Source: Alitta virens (Eukaryota; Annelida; Polychaeta; Phyllodocida; Nereididae). Taken from it: a DNA stretch of 64,000 nt. The DNA lies in the NCBI GenBank assembly GCA_932294295.1, contig OW028578.1, positions 39,809,410 through 39,873,409 of the forward strand. Reading direction: 5' to 3'. The position numbers were made by a program, and so were the translations under genes. Shown here piece by piece: positions 21,038 to 30,401 of this stretch. A model generated the notes under the pieces. That model did no database searches and was not told the origin of the DNA. It saw nothing but the letters and a program-made list of their open reading frames with translations. Each line of letters begins with the position of its first letter. Position 1 is the first letter of the stretch.

Positions 21038-21727
21038 ATGGCAAGCAAGCAACTTTATTACGGAGCACCTGAAAGGTTGTTAAAACTTCATATGTCTTCT
21101 CAAACTCGCTTTATTACCTGTGAAATGGAAAAAGAAGATCCAGATAAACTTTTGTTAGCAAGAAGTTATTGCGAACTTCTATGGTGCCTCAAACAGACGC
21201 TATCAATTAGCCATGATTACTTAAGCCACAAAGATATGACATGTGGATGCAAGGATATCACACTGCACAGCGATCTCAGATCTATTATACACCAAGGTCA
21301 AATTGTTAATGATCTGATTGGCATCCAAATTGATGAAGAAAAAAATGACTGCTGGATGATATCTAATAGCAAAAAATTCTTTTTGATATGCCAAATTCTT
21401 GACAGCACATCAACTGAATTTCAAGACATGGAGGATAACATGGATTTTTTAGAATATCAACTTGAATCCGAAATGAAGCATAGTGATATAGCAAGAAGAT
21501 ATTACAGTATACTGAAGGATCTGGAGAGCTATCTTCAAATGAATTGCCCTACATTAGACCATTATACAGGGTGCCAATGTAAATCCTTTCTATTACTGAG
21601 CTCTGTATTAGCACGATACGTCACAGTTGAAGAAAATATTGATGAAATAATCAAGCAAGAAGTGGAAACTGACCCTACATCTTGCTGGCTTACTCAAACT
21701 ATTGACAAATACAGGTTGATATGTTAA
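21038..21727 (+). CDS. Polinton orphan protein, 229 aa, function unknown
   Basis: The frame opens with ATG in a favourable context (AAAATGG) as the first gene inside the left TIR and is uninterrupted. The product is Cys-rich (CGCKD near residue 70, CQCKS near 186) and mostly helical in character, without a signal peptide or membrane segment. I recognise no domain and cannot assign it to the usual Polinton genes. It is neither adenain-like nor jelly-roll-like. The full-length frame in an element whose other genes have frameshifts argues for a real gene. Confidence 0.65.
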   Translation: MASKQLYYGAPERLLKLHMSSQTRFITCEMEKEDPDKLLLARSYCELLWCLKQTLSISHDYLSHKDMTCGCKDITLHSDLRSIIHQGQIVNDLIGIQIDEEKNDCWMISNSKKFFLICQILDSTSTEFQDMEDNMDFLEYQLESEMKHSDIARRYYSILKDLESYLQMNCPTLDHYTGCQCKSFLLLSSVLARYVTVEENIDEIIKQEVETDPTSCWLTQTIDKYRLIC

Positions 21728-21794
21728 ATTCACAATATGGCGAGATGGATGTAACACTTTGCATTCCACTGAGAATTGAGTCATTCACACTCAA

Positions 21795-21848
21795 CCTTTC
21801 ACATTATGTTTATGGCAATGTGTGACCTACCAAGCAGTCTAAATGTTT

Positions 21849-21883
<35 letters not shown>

Positions 21884-22085
21884 GTAAATATCATGACAAT
21901 TCAGTTTCACTTGGACATCTGATGGGAATCAGTACAATCATGATTCTAACCTGCCACATCATGTTTATGGCACTGTGTGACCTACTGTACAGTCTAAATG
22001 TTTTAATATATAAACGAAAAATATCATGACAATTCAGTTTCACTTGGACATCTGTCGTGAACAAGCGCTATCATGATTTTAATAC
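21795..22085. repeat. ~155-bp tandem duplication with TA microsatellite
   Basis: CACATTATGTTTATGGCAAT through CAGTTTCACTTGGACATCTG occurs twice (starting about 21,798 and 21,954). The first copy contains a (TA)n run at about 21,853-21,879. It lies between the first and second Polinton genes and is non-coding. Confidence 0.8.
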
Positions 22086-22210
22086 ATTGGGCGATAATAG
22101 GGCAGAAGCTCTGTGGAAATGAACTGCATAATGTAATACTTTTCAAAAGCAGGTCTTTTAACACACTGGAAAAATGTCAAAGGAATTATGATATTTAGGC
22201 CGTTAATGGG

Positions 22211-22624
22211 ATGATTACAGCATTGTCAAGTCAATTTCTCAGCTACAGTGTAAAGTACATTATAAATAATGTGGAAGAAGAATCGGAATCGGAATCAGAT
22301 ACGGAAGCGGAAGGCGAGGAAGAGATCGAGTCCAAGAATGGCGTAAAAACTGCTAAACTCGGAAAAAACCCTAAAAATGGTCACCCTGCAATGTCCCATC
22401 CATCAGGCTTTGTTCGACACAATGGACGACCCGAAGATGTGAAAATGAAATGGAGACTGTATCTTGTAGACAAATGTCGTTATCGAGACCACTGGGAAGA
22501 AATTACTTCTAGTACAGAAACTTTCCTAACTATAAGAGACGGCTTGGTAAATTTTTGGAATTCACAATTCGATAGATTTAATCCTGGAATTAAATATGAA
22601 GTTATTATGGAGCTTGTAAACTAA
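22211..22624 (+). CDS. Polinton orphan protein with acidic segment
   Basis: The open frame encodes about 137 residues from ATG at 22,211, though the true start may be spliced or lie later. A long acidic stretch (EEESESESDTEAEGEEE, near residues 22-38) is followed by a basic linker and a compact C-terminal part (MKWRLYLVDKCRYRDHWEEI ending MELVN). No family recognised. It lies upstream of the integrase in the same direction. Confidence 0.5.
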   Translation: MITALSSQFLSYSVKYIINNVEEESESESDTEAEGEEEIESKNGVKTAKLGKNPKNGHPAMSHPSGFVRHNGRPEDVKMKWRLYLVDKCRYRDHWEEITSSTETFLTIRDGLVNFWNSQFDRFNPGIKYEVIMELVN

Positions 22625-22818
22625 TCATTTTACAAACTATATCAATAACATGCTGTAAAGTTTGACAATAAATGTATTCAGATACTTTAAAAAATTGTTA
22701 TTACGTCACATATACATGTATCACGTGATATGACCGCTAACTGATTTCTTTAGTCGCTTCGAGCTAGTAACTAGTTCAGTCTTATCAATGATACCGGCAG
22801 CCAAGGTATATGTAACAA

Positions 22819-23918
22819 ATGGATAAGGTATTTAGTTCCTATCTTGAAAAGATTTATTACCAACCGCAGTCTCCAGGAAGTTTTACAAGCAGGGATAAAA
22901 TTTGGAGGTTTATCCGGTCAAGGCGTGACAAACCCAAAGGTTTAACATTAAAAATTGTTGAACAATGGTTGCAACTTCAAGACACACCATCTGTGTATAA
23001 ATCTCGAGGTTCTAAGTTTAAAAGAGAAAAAATAATTGTCTCTTGTAGAGATGAACAATGGTCTGCTGACCTAATGGATACAAGTAAACTAAAAAAAGAA
23101 AATGACAATGTAACTTTTATATTAGTTATAGTTGACATCTTTTCCAAATTTTGCTGGGCAGAGCCACTTATTAATAAAAAAGCTGAAACAGTTAAAAAAG
23201 GTTTCACTAGGGTTTTCGACCAGGGGTGTATCCCACAAAGAATTTGGGTAGACGCTGGAAGCGAATTTCAAAATAACTTACTAAAAGTATATTTCAAGGA
23301 AAAAGACGTTCACATGTTCATAGCTAGGTCAGAAAGTAAGTCAGTCTTTGCGGAACGTCTGATTAAAACGTTAAAGTTGAAAATGTATAAATATATGTAT
23401 CACAAACAAACTTACAAGTATATCGATGTTTTAAGTGATATAGTGTATTCATACAACAATTCATATCACAATTCAATCAAAATGGCTCCAATGCCGTAAA
23501 CAGTGCAAATGAACTTGATATTTACACCACGCATTACATGCCGACTGTAAATAAAAACAGTGCCACGGTGAAGAAATCGTCATTTGCCAAAGGAGATTTG
23601 GTCAGACTATCTCATGCTAAAGGTAAATTTACTCGTTCCTTCAGAGAAAGTTTTGCTGAAGAAATATTTAAAATTAATTACGTTATATTATCCACGCCAC
23701 CCAGATACACAGTTGAAGACGGTTTAGGCGAAAAACTTAAGGGCAGTTTTTATGCACATGAATTGGCACTAGTACACCCTGACGATAATAGATCGTATAA
23801 AATAGATAAGATAATAAAATATAGAAATAATAAAAGGCAAGCTCTAGTTTCATGGTACGGTTATTCTAGCAAATTTAACTCTTGGATACCATCAAGTAAT
23901 ATAAAAAGGTACAAGTGA
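22819..23918 (+). pseudogene. Polinton retroviral-type integrase with chromodomain-like tail, one frameshift
   Basis: The first frame (ATG 22,819 to stop 23,497-23,499) contains the DDE core: WSADLMD with Asp at 23,068, RIWVDAGSEF with Asp at 23,251, and VFAERLIKTLK with Glu at 23,353. The second frame, open at 23,538-23,918, continues with an SH3-like DNA-binding part (FAKGDLVRLSHAKGKF) and a chromodomain-like end (VSWYGYSSKFNSWIP). Homology continues across the stop after a single-base change of frame at about 23,490-23,497. The enzyme inserts linear Polinton DNA, producing 6-bp duplications as seen here. The break is a mutation or a sequence error. Confidence 0.92.
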
Positions 23919-23946
23919 ATACATTATTTTTAAATTAATATATCTA

Positions 23947-24395
23947 ATGGAGGTGACTAAACGCATAATATATGTGTCTAGTGAAGATTCCAAAATATTT
24001 TTTCCCACGAACAATCAGCAACGTTTCACATACGTTTTGAGTGCACCTTTTATTTTAGAGGGAAAGGGGAAGTTGGATTACGAGATATAACTGTCACTCT
24101 AAGTACTGCAGTACAATCTATGGATCCAATTATACTTGACATTAGTTTAGAACAGGCCAGTGGTAACATAAGACAGGGCATTGAAATGGTCATAAAAAGA
24201 GCTATCTGCAATCCTAGAAAAGATTGTACGTCAATTTACTCTCTGTCAGGCTATTTAGACACAGTTAAGCTGAGGTCACCTTATCTGGATCACCTGGACT
24301 TTGTTATAACCCCAGTTCAACCAAACAATTTGTCATTTGATAACCAGGCATCTGCACACTTAACACTCATTCTGCAAAAAGTCCGAGAAAACTAA
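23947..24395 (+). pseudogene. Penton-like minor capsid protein, one frameshift
   Basis: The start is ATG at 23,947, 29 bp after the integrase end. The first frame (IIYVSSEDSKIFFPTNNQ) has the N-terminal pattern of the Polinton single-jelly-roll minor capsid protein, with strands around LSAPFILEG. The remainder, RDITVTLS through LTLILQKV, is in another frame, entered near 24,055-24,075 beside an AAAGGGGAA run. Total length about 150 residues suits the family. This protein would form capsid vertices. Assignment rests on pattern, size and position before the major capsid gene. Confidence 0.7.
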
Positions 24396-24406
24396 GTACA
24401 GTAATA

Positions 24407-24823
24407 ATGATTTTCAAAACTTACAAGTTAAACATAGAGCAGTGGGAGGATTATTTTATGAACCAAGTAAAAGGAAATGAACAAAGAAAAAGAAATTCAG
24501 GGCAATCTATAGTTAGTGGAGGCATAGACCATGGAGAGGACTCAGAATCCTTATCTGTGGTAGGTAGTTTCAAAAAGAAGAATTCACCAGAAGATCCAAT
24601 TACATTAACCATGACGTCACCAGCTTCAGCTACAGTTGAAATGGCCAAATCTGAACTAGTTAATATTAAAGATGAAATACATACAAATATAGGCAGTTCG
24701 AAAAGATCTCTCAAGAGGAAGTCATCTAGCCCTGCCAACAAAAGGGATATTAAGAAAAAAAGGAATAACAACCAGGTTAATTCATACAAAGACGTAGTTT
24801 CACGTCGCGGGAATAAGTCATAA
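24407..24823 (+). CDS. Small basic virion-type protein, 138 aa
   Basis: It starts 11 bp after the minor capsid stop and is open throughout. The N-terminus (YKLNIEQWEDYFMNQVKG) resembles the start of a small protein often found between the capsid genes of Polintons and adintoviruses. The C-terminus is very basic (KRSLKRKSSSPANKRDIKKK). A core or DNA-associated structural protein is a reasonable inference; no catalytic motif is present. Confidence 0.55.
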   Translation: MIFKTYKLNIEQWEDYFMNQVKGNEQRKRNSGQSIVSGGIDHGEDSESLSVVGSFKKKNSPEDPITLTMTSPASATVEMAKSELVNIKDEIHTNIGSSKRSLKRKSSSPANKRDIKKKRNNNQVNSYKDVVSRRGNKS

Positions 24824-24901
24824 AATATAGTATAATATACTATATTACATAAACAGTAATTATCATTTTACTTAAGTCTCTGTTAAGTTATTAATATTAT
24901 C

Positions 24902-26217
24902 ATGGATATCATAATGAGTCGTGACAGTGTGCCTGATAATGCAATGATGGGTGTTACACCTCAGCTAGATTTATTTCAACCGCCCATTATTCAAAACGGT
25001 GTTGAAAGAAATATCATAATAGAGTATAGACCTACTTCACAGATTAGTTCACAAGAGGCACCGGTATCATTTGTTTTGGGGGTGACTCTAAACATTACCT
25101 TGACCTCAGAAAAACAAAATTGTATGTTAAAGCTAAAGTGACAAGAGAAGACGACACAGCTGTGCCAAAAGATGAAAAGGTAACCACAACTAATCTGACT
25201 CTGCATTCAATGTGGAATCAAATTGATATCAAAATATCAGGTCATTCCTTATCTTTATCAGACAATGCCTATGCATATAAAAGCTATATACAAACGCTAT
25301 TAAAATCGTCAAGTGATGTTAAGGATTCACAGTTATGTGCACAGATGTATTATAGTGATGACGGCGATATGGAAAAATGTACATTAAATACAGGGGCCGC
25401 TAGCAGAATGAAACTCTTTGCAGAAAGCGCTAGTGTGGAAATGGAGGGTCCTATATTAGACGACATATGCCAAACATCACGGTATATTTTGAATAATACG
25501 CAAGTAGAACTAAAACTCTTCAGATCAAGACCAGAATTTATAATTTTAACTGAAACTGAAAATAAATATAAATTACACATAGAAGACATTTGCCTTAAAG
25601 CGTGTTATGTGGATGTTAATCCAGGTGTTATTACAGGGCATGCAAAGGCATTTGAGAAATCTAATGCAATTTATCCCTTTGTCAGAGTTCAAATGAAGTC
25701 TTTTAATGTCAGTACAGGAAATAGACAATTCTGTTTTGAAAACTTATTCAACACAGAGTGTCCTACCAAAGTTCTAGTAGCTTTTTTGAAAGTGATAGTT
25801 TCAGTGGCAATTTTAAGAAAAACCCTTTTAACATGCAACATTTTAAATTGAACGAGATAGAGCTTTGTTGCGATGGCACAAGTGTACCTTCAAGACCAAT
25901 GAATTTACTTTGATGATGAGGGTCGTGAGGTAGTGACACTTTATCTTAGATTGCATGAATGTCTGGGTGGTCATTGCAACTCAACATTTGGTACAGGTTT
26001 AACAATGGAAAAGTTTTCTAAGGGCCATTCTATTTACTCGTTTCCAGTGTACGGGGCGGGAGGTGAAGGAAGTTTTATGGAAGTTAAAAAGAGTGCGAAT
26101 GTTAGAATACAGGGCACATTTTCAAATGCTTTAACACAAGCAGTAACTATCGTTATTTATGGGGAGTTTCCATCTGTGGCTGAAATTGAGGGTAGTAGGA
26201 ATGTAATAGTAAATTAA
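24902..26217 (+). pseudogene. Polinton major capsid protein (double jelly roll), three frameshifts
   Basis: From ATG 24,902 the N-terminus (VPDNAMMGVTPQLDLFQPP) is followed by a large frame with LYVKAKVTRED, NLTLHSMWNQIDIKISG and DNAYAYKSYIQTLL, and a last frame with MEKFSKGHSIYSFPVY and VTIVIYGEFPSVAEI. These are the conserved segments of Polinton and adintovirus double-jelly-roll capsid proteins. Breaks occur at a G-run (25,078-25,082), a T-run (25,782-25,787) and near 25,906-25,912. Total length near 430 residues. Two of three breaks fall in homopolymers, so sequencing indels are as likely as decay. Confidence 0.92.
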
Positions 26218-26273
26218 GTGAGATGACTCATAACTACTATTTATTTTATTTTAGAAATAGCTGAAAGGAAACC

Positions 26274-26966
26274 ATGGGTCCTATAATACAACAGGATGAT
26301 CAAGGTCATTGTTATATACCTTTTGAATCACCCATTTCATTAACAGTATGCGGATCATCAAACTCTGGAAAATCTACATTTATAGCAGCTTTATTGGACA
26401 ACAAAAGTAAAATGTTTACACCTGAGCCACAAGAAATAATATTTGTATATTCTGCGTGGCAGCCATTGTATGATAGGCTAGAAAGGACGGTACCAAATAT
26501 AAAATTTATGAATAGAATTCCAACAAAATCTGAAGTTGTACAAATGACTGAAGATTTAGAACATAGAATGATGATACTTGATGATCAAATGACTCAACTT
26601 TCATCATGTCCTGACATTACTGAGTATTTTACTGTCTTCAGTCACCACAGAAATCTTTCATGTATTTTAGTATTGCAGAATGCATTATATCAGGCCCAGT
26701 GTGTAAGGGACATATCATACAATGTTCAAGGTATGATTATATTTAGAAATCTTAGGTCTCCCCAACAGGTTGGAATTTTAGCCACTCAAATGTTTCCTGG
26801 AAAAAAAAGAAAATATTTTTTAGATGCCTATAAACAGGCATGCCTTGACAGGCAGTTTGGTTATCTATATTGTGATATAAACCCAAGAAATGATATGAAG
26901 TATCAGTTGAGAACTGACATCCTACCAGGTCAAGACACCATAATATTTTTACCTAAAGCAGCCTAA
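26274..26966 (+). CDS. Polinton packaging ATPase (FtsK/HerA-type), intact
   Basis: An uninterrupted 230-residue product has Walker A GSSNSGKSTF (about 26,353-26,382) and Walker B HRMMILDDQM (about 26,562-26,591), followed by FSHHRNLSCILVLQN, the sensor-like segment of adenovirus/Polinton genome-packaging ATPases. It would drive DNA into capsids. The stop overlaps the next start (TAATGA, 26,964-26,969). The protein has the usual family length and no lesion. Confidence 0.95.
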   Translation: MGPIIQQDDQGHCYIPFESPISLTVCGSSNSGKSTFIAALLDNKSKMFTPEPQEIIFVYSAWQPLYDRLERTVPNIKFMNRIPTKSEVVQMTEDLEHRMMILDDQMTQLSSCPDITEYFTVFSHHRNLSCILVLQNALYQAQCVRDISYNVQGMIIFRNLRSPQQVGILATQMFPGKKRKYFLDAYKQACLDRQFGYLYCDINPRNDMKYQLRTDILPGQDTIIFLPKAA

Positions 26967-27280
26967 TGAAAGATTTTGACAAATTTTTCGATTTGGTAAA
27001 GGTTATAACTACCTCTGATGATAAAGCTGTAAAAGCTATTATTAAAACATCTCCTGAGCAGTTTATCAAATTCATAGGCGATATATCCATAAATATTTTA
27101 TATGAAATAATACCGCTCACTGTATATTATTTAGATAAATTAAATAAACATTCAAACATTGTTAGAAAAATAGGTTCTAGAAGATTGAAGTCTAGAAAGA
27201 GACGGATTTTATGTACCAAATATAGTCAAATTGTTACAGTATTACTAAAAGCATCTTACAATTATTTATATATGCAGTAA
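26966..27280 (+). CDS. Small basic Polinton protein, 104 aa, unknown
   Basis: It overlaps the ATPase stop by one base, suggesting coupled expression. The N-terminal half is helical with a hydrophobic segment (ISINILYEIIPLTVYYL); the C-terminal half is basic (GSRRLKSRKRRIL). Small proteins of this type commonly follow the ATPase in Polintons, but I cannot name a function. Confidence 0.6.
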   Translation: MKDFDKFFDLVKVITTSDDKAVKAIIKTSPEQFIKFIGDISINILYEIIPLTVYYLDKLNKHSNIVRKIGSRRLKSRKRRILCTKYSQIVTVLLKASYNYLYMQ

Positions 27281-27282
27281 AT

Positions 27283-27831
27283 ATGGCCCAGGCGCATGTT
27301 ATGATATCTACTGATGAATATATTAGATTATTACAGAGACTTAAAGACCATGACAATGCAATGGATGGTCAGGTTCAGAGGGGGGCGAATTTACAGGGCG
27401 ACGCTACCGATAACATAAGCAGGCCAGATAAATCTTCCCGGAGTGAAAGTGATTTAAGTAAGAATAGCAATCCTAGTAATGCGAACAGTAGCTATAATAA
27501 AAAAGAATCTGTTAAAACGGAAAACAAAGATCTTGAAAACGAATTTAAAAATCTACTAAAAAGTGTTGAAGAATTAAAGACACAAACTGCAAGTCTCAAA
27601 TCAGTAAAACAACCTTCTAGAAAACGTAATAATCCACGTTCAGACAGAGACAGTAAACCTGACTCCAAAAAACGTAAAACCAAAGTGGCTACTTCAAAAA
27701 CTAAGAAAATTACCAAAAAGGAAATAGCTGCTAAGTTATTACCACCTGGTATCAGACAAGCACAAACTAAAGCTGCTAAGAATACCTCAAGACAAAAAGA
27801 GACAGATATAAAAACTTGGCTATCTGTATAA
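27283..27831 (+). CDS. Lys-rich coiled-coil Polinton protein, 182 aa
   Basis: The start is two bases after the preceding stop. The N-terminus (MISTDEYIRLLQRLKD) and the segment ENEFKNLLKSVEELKTQTAS look helical or coiled-coil. The C-terminal third is extremely basic (KKRKTKVATSKTKKITKK) and ends near TWLSV. A DNA-condensing or scaffold role is plausible from composition only. Confidence 0.6.
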   Translation: MAQAHVMISTDEYIRLLQRLKDHDNAMDGQVQRGANLQGDATDNISRPDKSSRSESDLSKNSNPSNANSSYNKKESVKTENKDLENEFKNLLKSVEELKTQTASLKSVKQPSRKRNNPRSDRDSKPDSKKRKTKVATSKTKKITKKEIAAKLLPPGIRQAQTKAAKNTSRQKETDIKTWLSV

Positions 27832-28055
27832 ACATACAACATTTCCCACGACGCAGTAGGTAGTATAATTTTAATAGCTCTTACAATCCAGGGTATGCCT
27901 GTTAGTAAAGTTAGGACAAAGATGCTTCATTGTTTTGGGGGGTAAATTGTTTGTGATTGGCTAGAAGCTTAGTTAGGACGAATCTGAGTGGTTGTTGGAT
28001 TATAACGTCATGGTACTGCCTCCAAAATACGTCACAAGGTCTTCTGTTAAAAGAA
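27832..28055. other. Short spacer between capsid cluster and PC4-like gene
   Basis: The stretch is non-coding. It may contain the promoter of the next gene, but no clear element is visible. Confidence 0.4.
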
Positions 28056-29373
28056 ATGGACAGTACTATTGTAAAACACTAGTGAACTTCTTCTGAATTT
28101 TACAACAATGAGAGGCAAGGCAAGTCCAAGGCACCAATCGAAACTATTGTATTGGATGAGAGCGAAGAACGTGCGTCTGAGGCAACTTCAGCTCCAGTTA
28201 AAAAACACAAAATGGACAGGAACTCAAATGGACCTGAGGGAGAGGCTTCCTCATCAGCAGAAGCTTCTACTTCGTCTGGAGCATGCGGTGGACCGCTCCC
28301 CGAGAAAGAGAGACCTGGGTTCGAACCTAAACCAAAGGGCAATTCAGCCTCATCATTAGCATCTGCCGCTCTTGTGTCACCGGGTAAGTTCTTTTGTTTT
28401 TTCACTCATTTGTTGTTATGCTTAAATTACTTCTTTCTCGCAATGATATTAATTGACGCACTTTTAAAAGTATACATCCCTCCCTGTTGTGTAGAATTAT
28501 ATATTTAGCGATGTATGACCGTACATTATTTAATACGGTGAACGCTTGTGAATTCTGTACAGTGCTAAATATTTAATTATGTATGACTGTACATTATTTC
28601 AACACTGAACACTTGTGATTGATGTAAAGTACTAAATAATATAATATACATACATAAATTATTAAATAATTCGTTAGTACCTATGTATATTTAATGATTA
28701 GTTTATAATAATTATGTTATATAATTGTATTTATTGGAAATTTCGCTGATGAAATCGATGAAGACGTTCCAGCAAATACAGCATGTGACGCTATTCTGGA
28801 GGCGCCTCCTCTCCAGCCAATGGTGCTAAGTGAAGTCAGCAATATCCTACTTCTAAGGCCTCGTGCTATATTAGCTTTTCGCCTGGGCTATAGGGGTCGC
28901 TATATCGTTCTATCTTCTTTCGGTGAAACAATGGGGCTGCACATTCGCGAGTTCCAGAATACGGCAACTGGGGCAAAGTTTCCCACTAAAAGAGGTGTTA
29001 GGATGACACCTATACAAGTCGCAGATTTACGGTATCACCTCCCAGAAATAAGAAGCATTATGTATAGCATGAGGTCTGGACCTATCACTTTGGGAAGCTT
29101 TTGTTTATCAATGTTAACGATTTTGGTGCCAGTGCAGATTTGAGACACTTTTTCACTCTAGCTAATGAGGATAATAGACTGCAGCCGACCAGGCGTGGTA
29201 TCAAATTATCCATCATAGAAATTGAAGCCATCATTTGGGCTCTTCCGAGATTTGCTGAAGTATGGCCTGAATTAGATGCCACTGATGAACCGTGCTTTGT
29301 TCGACACATGAGATGCCAAGGTCAAACAGAGTACATGGAATGCCCTCACTGTAACCCTGAATATCTTATTTAA
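28056..29373 (+). pseudogene. Tandem PC4-like (p15 coactivator-type) protein, interrupted
   Basis: A first exon-like frame (about 28,100-28,383) is acidic/Ser-rich with a basic KKHKM cluster and ends at a strong donor (CCGGTAAGTT). After an intron of roughly 350 bp a second frame has YRGRYIVLSSFGETMGLHIR and KRGVRMTPIQVADLRYHLP, resembling the PC4 single-stranded-DNA-binding fold. A second, similar block follows (LFINVNDFGASADLRHFF, then TRRGIKLSIIEIEAIIW), then a C-terminal CPHC. The two PC4-like blocks lie in different frames, with a one-base shift near 29,085-29,095. The 5' end is uncertain: two stops follow the ATG at 28,056. PC4 proteins bind ssDNA and act in transcription or replication. 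The acceptor is not resolved. Confidence 0.6.
28505..28640. repeat. ~67-bp tandem duplication in the intron
   Basis: ATGTATGACCGTACATTATT recurs as ATGTATGACTGTACATTATT, followed in both by related TTGTGA and GTAAAGTACTAAAT-type sequence. Confidence 0.7.
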
Positions 29374-29429
29374 TTTAATGTTACATAGTGTGTGTATCAA
29401 TAATAGAAGATATTACTGGAGTAATCGTT

Positions 29430-29700
29430 ATAAGAGTAGGTTATGAAGCCTATTATTTATCTTGGCTGAGTTTTACTTGTTTAACTAGTACATGGAATGT
29501 CCTCTATGTAACCTTGAATTTCTTATATAATCACGCTTACTGTCACTTATATAATTGTGACAGAATATATAATTATGCTAGAGTAATAATTCATGTCACT
29601 TATATAATTGTGACAGAATATATATGCTAGAGTAATAATTCAGTAGATTACGTTATGAAGTCTATTATTTATCCTGGCGGAGATTTACATGTTTTCACTC
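29430..29700. repeat. Nested duplications downstream of the PC4-like gene
   Basis: GTCACTTATATAATTGTGAC repeats at about 29,541 and 29,594 within ~53-bp units. GTTATGAAGCCTATTATTTA (about 29,440) recurs as GTTATGAAGTCTATTATTTA (about 29,652). Confidence 0.75.
29488..29535 (+). pseudogene. Relic copy of the PC4-like gene 3' end
   Basis: The sequence would read YMECPLCNLEFLI then stop, matching YMECPHCNPEYLI and stop at the end of the upstream gene. It is a diverged partial duplication about 150 bp downstream. Confidence 0.65.
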
Positions 29701-30401
29701 ATACATTAAAATGATACTGTTGTGATGTTTAAAATGTATTCATTTACGTAATAAAATGTTCTGATCTAAAACATGGCCTTTTACCTGTGTTGGGAACGGT
29801 GGTGATATATTTTTATATATAAATATATTTTGAAAGAGTGATTGACTTTGCAATATAATAAGAAAAAGATGAAGAAGAAGAAGACAAACATGATATGAGA
29901 TTAATTGTGAGTTTGATAAATATATCCCTGAAATGAGCAGAATAAGTACACTTTTAGAAATACTAAGTGGTAGTGTTAGCGACACTTACTATAACTGAAA
30001 CGCATTAGAGTTTTAAAATGCTTCAACTCTGAACACTTTTGAAATATAAATGTGTAGTAGTATTATTCACTTTAAATGCTCAACTTAAAATGTTCAGAAA
30101 CGTCCTATATAATTCCCATGTGATACAATAACAAGATCACAACTTAATTGCATTTAAAATACCTGGTGTAGATTTAAGAATACAATTAAGTCATTATGCT
30201 TAACAATGTCTGTTAAGTATGTTTACAATATACCGAAGAGTCAGACAATCAACATGAGCATTTGTTTTGTCTGGCAATAATGAATTAAGTAGACATCCTT
30301 AAATTTAAGTTAGTCTTTAATGTCAGAACAACTTTTAAAACAGCAGTGTTCACATGTGTAAATTACAGAGCTGCCTAAAATGCAGTTTATTTCACAGATA
30401 A
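29701..30401. other. AT-rich convergent intergenic region
   Basis: It lies between the PC4-like gene and the 3' end of the minus-strand glycoprotein gene. No coding signal is seen. Confidence 0.5.

Noticed and set aside
24451..24789. Hydrophobic minus-strand frame opposite the 138-aa basic protein
   Set aside because: Shadow of a Lys/Ser-rich gene; Leu/Phe-rich antisense frames are expected.
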